DNA of 64,000 nucleotides from Planomonospora sp. ID82291 (GCF_015711645.1 NZ_JABTEX010000001.1:1-64000); one strand, 5' to 3'; shown: positions 19,159 through 28,906, counted from the first letter of the stretch. Notes: generated by a model from the letters alone, not told the origin. Program-made: numbers and translations.

Positions 19159-21465
19159 CTACTGGACGGGCGGGTACGCGTTCTGCAGCAGCTGGCGGAA
19201 CTGGGCGGAGAACCACTGGCCGGAGATGGGGGCGTCCGGCAGGGCGCCGCTCATGTTGTGCTGGTTGCGCTCGTTGCCCTCGTAGGTCGGGTCGCACATC
19301 CGGTCGAAGCCCTTGCCCTCGTTGTTCGGGATCGCCTTGCTGGAGCCGTCGGACTCACCCGGGGGCTTGATCCAGACGTAGGCGTCGATGCCGGCGGCGG
19401 GGTTGGCCTGCGGCCGCTCGCCGAGGCCCGCACCGCTCTGGTTGCACCAGTTGCCGGCGTGGATCCGGCGGTCGACGCGGGACTGGTTGACGAACTCGTC
19501 CACGTTGGTGGAGGTGCTGGCCTTGGTCGGGCGGGCGGTGCCGCCCCAGCCGTTGCGGGAGGTGTCGATGACCATTCCGAGGGTCGACTTGAAGCCCCTG
19601 CGGATGAGCTCCTGCCGGAAGGCCTGGGCGAAGGACAGCTCGTCGGCGTAGAAGTTCCAGTCGAGCCACTTGGACTGGCGGACCGTCCGGCCGTCGATGG
19701 TGGTGCTCGCGGAGAAGAACGGCTCCTTCAGCGCGGAGTAGTTGGCGGTGTTGGTGATGAAGCCGTCGACGCTCTCGAAGCCCTTGGCGGTGCCGGCGAC
19801 GGTGGTGGCGAACAGCTCGGCGGAGGGGCCGAAGTTGGAGTCCCAGCCGAGCCAGCCGTGGTGGCCGGCGTCGACGTAGGTGTAGACGTTCGGGATGGCG
19901 TGCAGCTTGTCCAGGGCGTAGCGGACGCCGTTGACGTAGGCGCCGCTGTTCTTGGCCTCCTGGCACTTGTCCACGTTGAGGTTGGTGACCAGGTTCGGCA
20001 GCGAGTCGATCTCGATGACGGTCACGATCCGCAGCGCGGCGTACTTCGGATCGTCCATGATGTCGGCGATCGGGTCGATGTACTCGGCCTTGTAGCGGTT
20101 GAGGCCGTTCTCGGCGATCTTCAGCTCACCGTTGGAGGCCAGGGCCGAGCAGTCGCGGTTGGGCAGGTTGTAGATGACGAACTGGATCGTCAGCGGCTTG
20201 GCGCCGTTGGCGGCGTCCTGCTTGAGGGCCTCCTCCAGGTGGGCGCGCAGGCCCTTGGCCGAGGAGCTGCCCTCGATGGCCGCGATCCGGTCCAGCCACA
20301 CGCCGGTCGAGATGTCCGCCACGGCGTCGCCGCCCGGCTCGGCGGCGGCCTTGGCCGACCAGTCCGGGTTCACGTAGCCGGTGGCCCCGTCGTAGGGGTT
20401 GTCGACGTGCTCGCCGATCGGCGGCGTGTCGCCGTCGTTGTCCTCCTCGGTCGCGGTGACCGAGACGCCGGTGTGGCCGGTGGCGGCGGCCGCGACGGTG
20501 GCGGTGCCGTTCGCCTCGTCGGCGTCCTCGGCCGCGGAGACCGTCACGTTCTGCGCCGTGTTCCAGTTGGCGCCGGTGAAGGTCAGCGTGGCGGGCGCGA
20601 TGGTGACGTCGGCGTCACCGGTCTTGGTCAGGTTGACCGTGACGTTGCCGGACGGCGCCTGGCTGAGCTTGAACCCGACGGTCTTGCCGCCGCCCTCGGG
20701 GACGCTCACCGAGGTGGCGGAGGCGACGATCGACGGGGTGCCGGTGCCGCCGCCCACGGTGAACGGGACCTCGGCGCTCTCCTTGCTCAGGACCGGGGTG
20801 CCGTTGTCGTAGGCCACCGCCTTGGCGGTGTGGGCCCCGGCGGCCAGCCCGGTGGCGGAGTAGGCGTAGGGGGCGCTGGTGTCGCTGTTGACCAGGGCGC
20901 CGTCGACGTAGAACTCGACCTTGCCGACCGCGCCGTCGTCGGAGGCCGTCGCGGCGAGCGGCACGGCCGCGCCGGCGGCGTGCGAGGAGCCGCTCGCCGG
21001 GCTGGTCAGGCTGACGGTCGGGGCCTGGTTGCCGGGCTGGGTGCCGCCGCAGGCGACCCCGTTGACCGTGAAGTCGGTCGGCTTGGGGTTGGAGCCGCTC
21101 CACGAGCCGTTGAAGCCGATGCTGGTGGAGGCGCCGGTGGCGAGCCTGCCGTTCCACTCCAGGTTCTTCGCGGTGACCTTGGTCCCGTCCTGGGCCCAGG
21201 TGGCCGACCACCCCTGCAGGAGTTTCTGACCGCCGGTGAAGCCGAAGCCGAGGGTCCAGCCGTCCAGCGCGTCACCGAGGTTCTTCAGGTTCACGCTGGC
21301 GGTGAAGCCGCCCTGCCAGTCGTTGGTCGTGTAGGTGACGTCGCAGGCGACGGCCGCGTGGGCCGTCGCCGCCTGACCGGTCGCCAGACCGGCGGCCGCG
21401 ACCAGCAGCGCCGCCGTCGTCGCAGCCCGGTTCCGCCAGGCGTGGCGGCGCGGATGATCTCTCAT
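19159..21465 (-). CDS. Secreted exo-cellulase, CBM2 - Ig-like - Calx-beta - GH6 (Cel6B-like)
   Basis: 768 residues. Signal peptide 1-37 (RR/R-rich start, hydrophobic core, ATAHA cleavage site), CBM2 cellulose-binding domain (38-140, paired Cys, Trp of NDWQGGF and GWSATW), an Ig-like domain (about 147-245, VEFYVDGALV), a Calx-beta-like domain (250-345, VSVPEGGGKTVGFKL, AEDADEANGTATV), then a GH6 catalytic domain. The catalytic acid lies in EIDSLPNLVTN; YVDAGHHGWLGW and WIKPPGESDG are also typical. It resembles Thermobifida Cel6B, which releases cellobiose from non-reducing ends. Start at 21465 because GGAG lies nine bases upstream; ATG 21474 is too close to it. A perfect CelR/CebR box lies just upstream. 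Confidence 0.92.
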   Translation of the reverse strand: MRDHPRRHAWRNRAATTAALLVAAAGLATGQAATAHAAVACDVTYTTNDWQGGFTASVNLKNLGDALDGWTLGFGFTGGQKLLQGWSATWAQDGTKVTAKNLEWNGRLATGASTSIGFNGSWSGSNPKPTDFTVNGVACGGTQPGNQAPTVSLTSPASGSSHAAGAAVPLAATASDDGAVGKVEFYVDGALVNSDTSAPYAYSATGLAAGAHTAKAVAYDNGTPVLSKESAEVPFTVGGGTGTPSIVASATSVSVPEGGGKTVGFKLSQAPSGNVTVNLTKTGDADVTIAPATLTFTGANWNTAQNVTVSAAEDADEANGTATVAAAATGHTGVSVTATEEDNDGDTPPIGEHVDNPYDGATGYVNPDWSAKAAAEPGGDAVADISTGVWLDRIAAIEGSSSAKGLRAHLEEALKQDAANGAKPLTIQFVIYNLPNRDCSALASNGELKIAENGLNRYKAEYIDPIADIMDDPKYAALRIVTVIEIDSLPNLVTNLNVDKCQEAKNSGAYVNGVRYALDKLHAIPNVYTYVDAGHHGWLGWDSNFGPSAELFATTVAGTAKGFESVDGFITNTANYSALKEPFFSASTTIDGRTVRQSKWLDWNFYADELSFAQAFRQELIRRGFKSTLGMVIDTSRNGWGGTARPTKASTSTNVDEFVNQSRVDRRIHAGNWCNQSGAGLGERPQANPAAGIDAYVWIKPPGESDGSSKAIPNNEGKGFDRMCDPTYEGNERNQHNMSGALPDAPISGQWFSAQFRQLLQNAYPPVQ

Positions 21466-21488
21466 GAGTGTCATCTCCAGACGAGGGG

Positions 21489-21502
21489 TGGGAGCGCTCC
21501 CA
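21489..21502. promoter_or_regulatory. CelR/CebR operator upstream of the GH6 cellulase
   Basis: TGGGAGCGCTCCCA is a perfect copy of the 14-bp palindrome bound by CelR of Thermobifida fusca and CebR of Streptomyces, LacI-type repressors released by cellobiose. It sits 24 bp before the chosen start. The regulator gene is not in this window. Confidence 0.9.
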
Positions 21503-21580
21503 TAGTCCGGATGTTTCCGGGATGTGTACAGCATGTTGCGCGCGCACGGACCCGGGGTGAGCCCTTTCTCCCGGTTGACC

Positions 21581-22420
21581 TCAGCGAATGCCGTTCGGGT
21601 TCGATGAAAGTTTCAGATCCGGGGCCGCGGTGCCCGTCCGGGAGGGGAGCCCTCCCCCCTGCGGACGCGGTGCCGGCGGCTCCGGGACGCGCGGGCCGTA
21701 CCCCGGGCCGGACGGCCGGCGGAGCGGGAAGTCCGTCAGCCGGTACCACCCCGCGAAGTCCCCGTGGACGATCAGGTTCCCGGCCCGGCGGGGATGCCCG
21801 CCGTGGCCCACGAGCCTGATCGCCGGGTACGGCGGGCCGCCCCGGCGTCCGGCGCCGCGGGCGGGGACGGGCTTGCGGCTCCACCGGGCGGAGGTCACCC
21901 CGAAGACCACCACGGTGCCGTCCTGCCGGGTGACCGCCACCGCGTCGTTCCGCCTGACCGCGGGCAGCCGGGCGAACACCGCGGGCCCGCCCCGGCCGCC
22001 GAGGCGCCCGGAGACGACCGCCCGTCCGGGCTCCCCCGGCGCGGGCCCCGCGCGCTCCCAGCGGACCGGTCCGGTCCGCCAGAGGGGCGGCGCGCCGGGC
22101 GGGTCCTCCGGCAGCAGGCCGCCCTCGACGAGCGGGGCCGCCACCCCCGCACGCGGCACCGCGATCGCCACCGGCGCGGACCTGCGGGGCCTGCCGGGCA
22201 GCGGGGCCGGCCAGCCCCGCCGCCCCGGTCCGGACCGCGTTCCCGCCGCCCCGGCCGCCGACGGGCCGCCCGGCGCCACCACCGGGAAGGAGGGGGCCGG
22301 GCCGGGACCGGCCTCCCGCAGGCCCCGCTCCCGGCAGCTCACGGCCGCCAGCAGGATCCCGAGCACCACCGCCCAGGCCGGCACGGTCGAACGACTCTGC
22401 GCACTCGTCGGCCGTGTCAC
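21581..22420 (-). CDS. Class F sortase-like protein lacking catalytic His and Cys
   Basis: 279 residues from GTG 22420 (longer frame to 22495). N-terminal membrane anchor ([17 protein letters not shown], about 11-28), a Pro/Gly-rich linker, then a sortase beta-barrel from about residue 80: [38 protein letters not shown], and [15 protein letters not shown]. In class E/F sortases the second stretch reads AGHVD with the catalytic His, and the third reads LITCGG with the nucleophile Cys. Here they are SGR and VGH. Transpeptidation is therefore not expected; a surface scaffold or relic is more likely. The frame is intact. Confidence 0.65.
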   Translation of the reverse strand: MTRPTSAQSRSTVPAWAVVLGILLAAVSCRERGLREAGPGPAPSFPVVAPGGPSAAGAAGTRSGPGRRGWPAPLPGRPRRSAPVAIAVPRAGVAAPLVEGGLLPEDPPGAPPLWRTGPVRWERAGPAPGEPGRAVVSGRLGGRGGPAVFARLPAVRRNDAVAVTRQDGTVVVFGVTSARWSRKPVPARGAGRRGGPPYPAIRLVGHGGHPRRAGNLIVHGDFAGWYRLTDFPLRRPSGPGYGPRVPEPPAPRPQGGGLPSRTGTAAPDLKLSSNPNGIR

Positions 22421-22623
22421 ATCTGTTCCGTTCCCGCCGGATACGATCTTGCTGACTCCGGCTACATACCCGGGGCCGCGAGCCGCGCCCGCCAAACGGG
22501 ATCAAAATCCCGGCGGCCTTTCCCCCATGCGTCGGAACCGGGTGGCCCCGTGTCAGGCCGTCCGGCCCCGGCGCGGGTGGCGGGACCGCCCGGCCTCCCG
22601 CAGGGGCGCCGCACGGACCGCCG

Positions 22624-23358
22624 TCACAGGTGCGCGGCGGCCATGGCGGCGCCGACGATCCCCGCCTCGTTGCGCAGCGCCGCCGGGACCACCCGGGTCC
22701 GCACGCTCACCTTCGGCAGGAACTTCTCGGACTTCTTGCTGACGCCGCCGCCGATGACGATCAGCGAGGGGGAGAACAGCATCTCGACGTGGCGGAGGTA
22801 CTCCTCGACCCGCTCGGCCCACTCGTCCCAGCTCAGATCGTGCCGCTCCCGGGCGCTGTCGGAGGCCCGCCGCTCGGCGTCCTTGCCGCGGATCTCCAGA
22901 TGGCCCAGCTCGGTGTTGGGCACCAGCCGGCCGTCGACGAACAGGGCGCTGCCGATCCCGGTGCCGAAGGTCAGCATCAGCACGACCCCCGCCTCGCCCT
23001 TGGCCGCGCCGATCTCCACCTCGGCGAGCCCGGCCGCGTCGGCGTCGTTGAGCACCGTCACCGGCCGCCCGGCCGCCGCCGAGAACAGCCCGCACGCGTC
23101 CGCGCCCACCCACCGGGGGTCCACGTTGGCCGCCGTCATGGTGATCCCGTTCAGCACCACACCGGGGAAGGTGACCCCGATCGGCCCGGTCCAGCCGAAG
23201 TGCCGGACGATCTGCCCGACCACCCCGGTGACCTCCTCGGGTCCGGCCGGGTCGGGGGTGGGGATCCGCAGCCGCTCCTCGGTCAGCTCCCCCTTCTCCA
23301 GGTCCACCGGGGCGCCCTTGATCCCCGACCCGCCGATGTCGATTCCCAGTGCTCGCAT
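22624..23358 (-). CDS. ppgK: Polyphosphate glucokinase (ROK family)
   Basis: 244 residues from ATG 23358, preceded by GAGGAGG. ROK features: [13 protein letters not shown] phosphate-binding start, [10 protein letters not shown] catalytic Asp loop, [26 protein letters not shown], and [10 protein letters not shown]. The absence of the ROK zinc CxCGxxGCxE motif and the short length are typical of actinobacterial PpgK, which phosphorylates glucose with polyphosphate or ATP. Its place two genes from a cellulase fits glucose capture from cellulose, but no shared regulation is visible. Confidence 0.93.
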   Translation of the reverse strand: MRALGIDIGGSGIKGAPVDLEKGELTEERLRIPTPDPAGPEEVTGVVGQIVRHFGWTGPIGVTFPGVVLNGITMTAANVDPRWVGADACGLFSAAAGRPVTVLNDADAAGLAEVEIGAAKGEAGVVLMLTFGTGIGSALFVDGRLVPNTELGHLEIRGKDAERRASDSARERHDLSWDEWAERVEEYLRHVEMLFSPSLIVIGGGVSKKSEKFLPKVSVRTRVVPAALRNEAGIVGAAMAAAHL

Positions 23359-23412
23359 GGCATCCTCCTCGGTGCGCCCCCTACCCCTGACCGGGGGAGG
23401 CAAAATTCGCGT

Positions 23413-23434
23413 GACGGCCGGGTTTCCCGCCGTC
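23413..23434. terminator. Terminator of the ABC transporter gene
   Basis: GACGGC pairs with GCCGTC, extended by GGG/CCC around a TTT loop with one bulged base, 19 bp after the stop on the minus strand. Confidence 0.6.
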
Positions 23435-23452
23435 CTTCAGGCGAGCCGTCCC

Positions 23453-25249
23453 TCAGGCGAGCTGCGCGCCCTGGAGCCCGGCGTAGACGCCGCGCAGCCG
23501 CATCAGCTCCGCGTGGGCGCCGATCTCCTCGATCCGCCCGTCGCGCATCACCACGATGCGGTCGGCGCCCCTGACCGTCGAGAGGCGGTGGGCGACGACG
23601 AACACCGTACGGCCGGCCACCAGGCGGGCGAGCGCCTCCTGCACGAGCGCCTCGGAGCGGGCGTCCAGGGCCGAGGTCGCCTCGTCCAGGATCAGCACGC
23701 GCGGGTCCCGGATGAGCGCGCGGGCGATGGCCAGGCGCTGCTTCTGCCCGCCCGACAGGCGGGCGCCGCGCTCCCCCACCACCGTGTCGAGCCCGCCGGG
23801 CAGCCGGTCGATGAACTCCAGGGCGTTGGCGTCCCGCAGCGCCTGCCGCACCCGCTCCTCGCAGACCCCGGACAGGCCGTAGGTGACGTTCTCCCGGATG
23901 CTGCCCTCGAACAGGATGGACTCCTGCGGCACGACCGACAGGAACCGGCGGTAGCTGCGCAGGTCGATCTCCTCCATGTCGCGGCCGTCGAGCAGGATCC
24001 GCCCGGAGGTCGGCCGCAGGTAGCCGATGACGAGGCTGAGCACGGTGGACTTGCCCGCCCCGGACGGCCCGACCAGCGCGATCGTCTCGCCGGGGGCGAC
24101 CTTCAGCGTGAAGCCGTCGACGGCGGGGGCCTCGGCCGCTCCGGCGCTCCCGTCCGTACCGCCGTCGCCGCCGCGCCCGCCGTAGGCGAAGCCGACGTCG
24201 CGGAACTCCACCTCGCCGCGGACGGAGTCCACGGCGGCCTTGCCGGAGTTGTGCTCCAGGTCGGGCGCCTGGAGCACCTCGCCGACCGAGCGCACCGACG
24301 CCAGGCCCTTGCTGATCACCGGGGTCAGGCTGAGCAGCGCGGTGACCGCCGAGGTCAGGGTGGCGAAGAAGGTGCTCAGCATGAACACGTCCCCCGCCGT
24401 GATCGGGATGAGCCGGTGGTAGGCGACCAGCGCCGAGCCCGCCAGCACGGCGGCGCCGAGCGCGTTGAGCAGGATCCAGGCCAGTGCGCCGAAGCTGCCG
24501 TTGAGCAGGTCGAGCCGGAGACCCTTGCGCAGCACCCTGGTCAGCGTGCCGTCGACCCGGTGCAGGGCGTCCTGCTCCAGGCCGTGCGCGCGGGTGATCG
24601 GGATCAGCGTGGTCATCTCGCCGACCCGGGCCGACAGGCTCTCGACCTCGCGGCGGAAGCTCTCGTTGTCCTCGCGCAGGCGGGTGCGGAGCCTCATGAC
24701 CAGGAGCGCGGCGGCGGGCACGACCAGCAGGAAGACCGGGAGCGCGGCGGGCACCTGGACGGCGATCACCACCAGGCCGCCGGCCAGCATGGTCAGCGCC
24801 GACAGCCCCATGTCGCTCGCCTGCTGGGCGGCCTGCTCGATGCTCTCGACGTCCCGGATGACCTTGGTCTGCAGCACGGCGGCACTGACCCGGGAGTGGT
24901 AGCCGATGGACAGCTGCTGCATCCGGCGGCAGAGCGCCGAGCGCAGGTCCGTGCCCACCCGCCGGATCGCGCCGTGCAGGCAGCGCACGTAGAGCAGGTG
25001 CAGCGGGTAGTTGAGCAGCAGCAGGGCCAGCAGCACCGCCGTGTTGGCCCACAGCTGGGCGAGCGGGCGCTGGTAGACCACCACGTTCACGATGTTCGCG
25101 GTGATCAGCGGCAGGATCCAGACCGGGCTGTGCTTGACCAGGAAGGCCAGGACCGCGACGGCCAGCCTGAGGCGGTCCTCCTTGAACAGGTAGGCGAGCG
25201 TGCGGACGGGATGTTCGCCCCGGTAGCGATGATCGAGAGCGCCGACCAC
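23453..25249 (-). CDS. ABC exporter, fused membrane and ATPase domains
   Basis: About 598 residues from GTG 25249 (TTGGGGGATTC precedes it; GTG 25282 adds 11 residues and also has a ribosome site). Six membrane helices in residues 20-310, then an ABC ATPase: [15 protein letters not shown] (Walker A), [15 protein letters not shown] (Q-loop), [15 protein letters not shown] (signature), [12 protein letters not shown] (Walker B), VVAHRLSTV (H-loop). This is the homodimeric or heterodimeric exporter type (MsbA/lipid or drug export). No partner half-transporter is adjacent, so a homodimer is likely. A Gly-rich insertion ([14 protein letters not shown]) sits before Walker A. Substrate unknown. Confidence 0.9.
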   Translation of the reverse strand: MVGALDHRYRGEHPVRTLAYLFKEDRLRLAVAVLAFLVKHSPVWILPLITANIVNVVVYQRPLAQLWANTAVLLALLLLNYPLHLLYVRCLHGAIRRVGTDLRSALCRRMQQLSIGYHSRVSAAVLQTKVIRDVESIEQAAQQASDMGLSALTMLAGGLVVIAVQVPAALPVFLLVVPAAALLVMRLRTRLREDNESFRREVESLSARVGEMTTLIPITRAHGLEQDALHRVDGTLTRVLRKGLRLDLLNGSFGALAWILLNALGAAVLAGSALVAYHRLIPITAGDVFMLSTFFATLTSAVTALLSLTPVISKGLASVRSVGEVLQAPDLEHNSGKAAVDSVRGEVEFRDVGFAYGGRGGDGGTDGSAGAAEAPAVDGFTLKVAPGETIALVGPSGAGKSTVLSLVIGYLRPTSGRILLDGRDMEEIDLRSYRRFLSVVPQESILFEGSIRENVTYGLSGVCEERVRQALRDANALEFIDRLPGGLDTVVGERGARLSGGQKQRLAIARALIRDPRVLILDEATSALDARSEALVQEALARLVAGRTVFVVAHRLSTVRGADRIVVMRDGRIEEIGAHAELMRLRGVYAGLQGAQLA

Positions 25250-25313
25250 GAATCCCCCAAACAAGGATAGATCTCTACCCACATCCTCTCCTGCCCCGGT
25301 TCCGTCCGAAGGC

Positions 25314-25430
25314 CCGCCCCCGCCTCCCCGTCCGCCCCGGCTCCCGTGCGGTCCGCCCCCGCCTCCCCGTCCGCCCCGGCTCCCGTGCGGACCGGTCCCG
25401 GCTTCCCCGTACGGCCCGGCCCCTGCCGGT
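25314..25430. repeat. 39-bp tandem repeat
   Basis: CCGCCCCCGCCTCCCCGTCC starts at 25314 and 25353, with a diverged third copy from about 25392. It fills the gap between the FMN reductase stop and the ABC transporter start. Confidence 0.85.
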
Positions 25431-25462
25431 GACGGTCCCGCGCCGCCGGCCGGGGCCGGAGA

Positions 25463-26032
25463 TCAGACGGTGTACGGCCGGGCCGCCCGCGCCTCCCGCA
25501 GGGCCGTCCCCCACCAGATGAGCTGGTCCAGCATGACCTTGGCGGCGCCGTCGACGCCCGCCCGGTCGAGCGGCTCGCCCTCCCCGTCGAACCGGGCCCG
25601 CACCCGGTGGAAGCTCACCGTGTCGCGGAGGGTGACCACGTGGAGCTCGGCCAGGACGAGGCGGAGCTGCTCCACGGCGCGCAGGCCGCCGGACTGCCCG
25701 CCGTAGGAGACGAACGCGGCGGGCTTGGCGGCCCACTCCCGGCGGACCGCGTCGATCGCCAGCTTCAGGACCGCCGGGTAGGCGTGGTTGTGCTCCGGCA
25801 TGACCATCACGAAGCCGTCGGCGGCGCCGATCCGGGCGGCCAGTCCGCGGGCCTGCGGCGTCCCGGTGCCGGCGCGCGGGGCCGAGGGCGCGGGCAGCGG
25901 CGTCCGGCCGAGGTCCACGACGTCCGGCCGCAGGTCGTCCCGGCGCCCGACCTGACCGAGGAACCACCGGAGCACGTCGGCCCCGGACCGGCTCTCCGGA
26001 TCGGCGGCGCTGATCACGGCGATGTCGAGCAT
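25463..26032 (-). CDS. NADPH-dependent FMN reductase-family protein
   Basis: 189 residues from ATG 26032, with GGGAGG four bases upstream. Flavodoxin-like fold: DIAVISAADPESRSGADVLRWF phosphate loop, MVMPEHNHAYPAVLKLAIDAV (the PEYN-type FMN motif reads PEHNH), and FVSYGGQSGGLRAVEQLR. Such proteins reduce FMN, quinones or chromate with NAD(P)H in the cytosol. Single gene. Confidence 0.88.
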   Translation of the reverse strand: MLDIAVISAADPESRSGADVLRWFLGQVGRRDDLRPDVVDLGRTPLPAPSAPRAGTGTPQARGLAARIGAADGFVMVMPEHNHAYPAVLKLAIDAVRREWAAKPAAFVSYGGQSGGLRAVEQLRLVLAELHVVTLRDTVSFHRVRARFDGEGEPLDRAGVDGAAKVMLDQLIWWGTALREARAARPYTV

Positions 26033-26117
26033 GGTGCCTCCCGGCTGTGCGGCGTTCCCGGGGACAGCCTGCAACCTCGACCTTGGTGGAGGTCAACCCG
26101 GACGCGCGCCGGGACGG

Positions 26118-27767
26118 CTACCGCTCGGCGATCCGCCCGGAGTCGGCGTGCAGGTGGCGGGTGGTGTGCACGGCGTCGAGCATCCGGCGGTCGTGGGTGA
26201 CCAGCAGGAGCGTGCCCGGGTAGGAGGCCAGCGCCGACTCCAGCTGCTCGATGGCGGGCAGGTCCAGGTGGTTGGTCGGCTCGTCGAGGACGAGCAGGTT
26301 CACCCCGCGGGCCTGGAGCAGCGCGAGCGCGGCCCGGGTCCGCTCCCCCGGCGACAGCGTGGCGGCCGGGCGGAGCACGTGGTCGGCGCGCAGGCCGTAC
26401 TTGGCCAGCAGCGTCCGCGCCTCGGCCGGCGCCATGTCCCCCGAGGCGTCCCCGGCCGCCGCGCCGAAGGCGTCCAGCAGCGGTTCGTCCCCGAGGAAGA
26501 GCCCGCGCGCCTGGTCCACCTCGCCGACGACCACGCCGGGCCCGAGGGAGGAGTGGCCCTCGTCCAGGGGGAGCCGGCCGAGCAGCGCGGCGAGCAGCGT
26601 GGACTTGCCCGAGCCGTTGGCGCCGGTGACCGCCACCCGTTCGGCCCAGCCGATCTGGAGGTCCACCGGGCCGAGGGTGAACGCGCCGCGCCGCACGACG
26701 GCCCCGCGCAGCGTCGCGACGACCGCGCCCGCCCGGGGCGCCACGGCGATCTCCATCCGCAGCTCCCACTCCTTGCGGGGCTCTTCGACCACCTCCAGCC
26801 GCTCGATCAGCCGCTCGGTCTGGCGAGCCTTGGCGGCCTGCTTCTCGGTCGTCTCGACGCGGGCGTTGCGGCCGATCTTGTCGTTGTCGCTCATCTTGCG
26901 CCGTGCGTTCCTGACGCCCTTCTCCATCCAGTTGCGCTGGGTCAGGGCGCGGGCCTTGAGGTCGGCGACCGTCCCGGCGTACTCCTCGTACTGCTCGCGG
27001 GCGTGCCGACGGGCGACCTCGCGTTCGGCGAGGTAGGCCTCGTAGCCGCCGCCGTAGGCGCGCACCAGCCGCTGGGCGAGATCGAGCTCGACGATCCGGT
27101 CGGCGGTCCTGGCCAGGAACTCGCGGTCGTGGCTGACCAGGACCGTCCCGGCCCGCAGTCCGGTGACGAAGCGCTCCAGGCGCTCCAGGCCGTCCAGGTC
27201 GAGGTCGTTGGTGGGCTCGTCGAGCAGGAAGACGTCGTAGCGGCTGAGCAGCAGGGAGGCCATGCCCGCGCGGGCGGCCTGCCCGCCCGACAGCGCCGTC
27301 ATCGGACGGTCGAGCTCCACCGCGAGGCCGAGGTCGGCGACGACCGCCTCGGCCCGCTCCTCCAGGTCGGCGCCGCCCAGGGCGAGCCACCGCTCCAGGG
27401 ACGCGGCGTACGCGTCGTCGGCGCCGGGGCGGCTCTCGACCAGGCCCTCGGTGGCGGCGTCCAGCGCGCGCTGGGCGTCGGCCACCCCGGTCCGCCTGGC
27501 CAGGAAGCCCGCGACCGTCTCGCCCTCCCGGCGCTCGCGCTCCTGGGGCAGGTAGCCGACCGTCGCGGTGGGCGGGCTGAGCCGTACCGAGCCCTCCTCG
27601 GGCGGGAGCAGGCCCGCCAGGATGCGCATCAGGGTGGACTTCCCGGCGCCGTTCACCCCGACCAGGCCGACGACGTCGCCGGGGGCGACGACCAGGTCGA
27701 GGCCGGAGAAGAGGGCACGGTCACCGTGTCCGGCGGCGAGGTCCTTGACGACGACGGTGGCGCTCAT
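26118..27767 (-). CDS. ABC-F ATPase
   Basis: 549 residues with two ABC cassettes and no membrane segment: Walker A GVNGAGKSTLMRI and GANGSGKSTLLAAL, signatures LSGGQAARAG and LSPGERTRAA, and Walker B LLDEPTNDLD and VLDEPTNHLD. The linker of about 90 residues between them (rich in Arg/Lys/Glu, about 245-330) is the P-site tRNA interaction motif of ABC-F proteins. Members act on the ribosome; some protect it from antibiotics, others adjust translation. The second signature (SPGE) is non-canonical. Which role applies here is not evident. Confidence 0.92.
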   Translation of the reverse strand: MSATVVVKDLAAGHGDRALFSGLDLVVAPGDVVGLVGVNGAGKSTLMRILAGLLPPEEGSVRLSPPTATVGYLPQERERREGETVAGFLARRTGVADAQRALDAATEGLVESRPGADDAYAASLERWLALGGADLEERAEAVVADLGLAVELDRPMTALSGGQAARAGMASLLLSRYDVFLLDEPTNDLDLDGLERLERFVTGLRAGTVLVSHDREFLARTADRIVELDLAQRLVRAYGGGYEAYLAEREVARRHAREQYEEYAGTVADLKARALTQRNWMEKGVRNARRKMSDNDKIGRNARVETTEKQAAKARQTERLIERLEVVEEPRKEWELRMEIAVAPRAGAVVATLRGAVVRRGAFTLGPVDLQIGWAERVAVTGANGSGKSTLLAALLGRLPLDEGHSSLGPGVVVGEVDQARGLFLGDEPLLDAFGAAAGDASGDMAPAEARTLLAKYGLRADHVLRPAATLSPGERTRAALALLQARGVNLLVLDEPTNHLDLPAIEQLESALASYPGTLLLVTHDRRMLDAVHTTRHLHADSGRIAER

Positions 27768-28052
27768 GGGGGAACGCTATCCGCCCCCGGCGCGTCGGCC
27801 GAATCGATTTCCGGGGGTTCGCCATCCGTATTCCCGGCAAATCGGACAGCCAACGGATTTTTTTCCGCGGTACGGCCCGGCGCCGCACGATGTGATCGAC
27901 CTGCGGGCACGCGACCGAATCGTGATGAGAAAGATACTTTGCCCCGTTGTGGTGATGGCGTTGAACCCGCGGCCCCGGCATACCCGTGTGTTAACCGGGT
28001 GGAGGCGATAACCCCGAGCATCGTCTCCACGGCAACGGGGAAAGGACCGAAA
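27768..28052. other. Divergent intergenic region
   Basis: 285 bp between the ABC-F gene and the secreted-protein gene. It contains an AT-rich stretch (GGATTTTTTTCC around 27856) and must hold both promoters. I see no gene and no clear operator. Confidence 0.5.
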
Positions 28053-28802
28053 ATGTTCAAGAAGATCGCTGCAGGTGCTCTCGCCACGGCGGCGAGCGCC
28101 TCTCTCGTCGTCACCATGGGCGCCGGCACGGCCTCCGCCACGGCGGCCGACCTCAGCGTGAACATCAGCGAGGTCAGCCCGAATCCCGTCGTGGTCCGGG
28201 GCGACCGGGACGTGAAGGTCACCATCGAGATCCGCACCACCGAGGCGGAGAAGGTGGAGCTCCGGCTCCGGCCGGACACCGACGCGCCCCACACCCTCAA
28301 GGCGAAGGAGCCCGAGCTCGTCCGCGAGGGCGAGCTGTGGCGCTTCGTCACCACCTTCGACAAGTCCGACCACCGCGGTCGCTGGATCGCGGTCGCCGAC
28401 GCCTACGGCAAGGACGGCAAGAAGCTGACCGACACGGCGGGCTTCACCGTCAAGTACGTCGAGCGCTGGAGGAGGGCCGACACCCGCCTGGTGGGCTTCA
28501 ACGCCTCTCCGGAGCCGGTCCGCAAGGGCCGTTCGGTCTACTTCTCGGGCCGCCTGGAGGCCCGCGACCGCTGGGAGTGGAACGGCGTGCGCCACGAGGA
28601 GGTGGAGATCTACTTCCGCGCCGACCGCTCCAGCGCCTGGAAGTACGTGACCTCCGCCGACACCCGCTGGGACGGCGAGTTCCGGGCCAAGGCCCGGGCG
28701 GTCCGCAGCGGTGAGTTCCGCGCCGTGTTCGACGGCGACCGCAGGCTCGACGACAGCTCCAGCCGCCCCGACTGGGTCAAGGTCAAGCGCTGGCACCGCT
28801 GA
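28053..28802 (+). CDS. Secreted protein of unknown function
   Basis: 249 residues from ATG 28053, with GGGGAAAGGA upstream. Signal peptide 1-31 (KK start, hydrophobic core, TASATA cleavage). The mature part looks like two beta-sandwich domains of about 100 residues, each opening with a similar phrase: NISEVSPNPVVVRGDRDVKV and VGFNASPEPVRKGRSVYFSG. The second continues with DRWEWNGVRHEEVEIYFRAD. This SPxPV(x)(R/K)G pattern is common in extracellular proteins of Streptosporangiaceae that I cannot name further. Basic C terminus. Probably transcribed alone, with a terminator at 28907. Confidence 0.75.
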   Translation: MFKKIAAGALATAASASLVVTMGAGTASATAADLSVNISEVSPNPVVVRGDRDVKVTIEIRTTEAEKVELRLRPDTDAPHTLKAKEPELVREGELWRFVTTFDKSDHRGRWIAVADAYGKDGKKLTDTAGFTVKYVERWRRADTRLVGFNASPEPVRKGRSVYFSGRLEARDRWEWNGVRHEEVEIYFRADRSSAWKYVTSADTRWDGEFRAKARAVRSGEFRAVFDGDRRLDDSSSRPDWVKVKRWHR

Positions 28803-28836
28803 CCGGCGGAGCGGCCCCGGTCCCGGTGACCGGATC

Positions 28837-28891
28837 CCGCCGCAGGAGCCGGTGACCGGATCGGAGCACCGCCGCAGGAGCCGGTGACCGG
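28837..28891. repeat. 32-bp direct repeat
   Basis: CCGCCGCAGGAGCCGGTGAC occurs at 28837 and 28869, just after the secreted-protein gene. Confidence 0.75.
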
Positions 28892-28906
28892 TTCCGCCGA
28901 ACCGCG

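Noticed and set aside
22624-23358. CelR control of ppgK
   Set aside because: No TGGGAGCGCTCCCA-type site is seen upstream of the gene.
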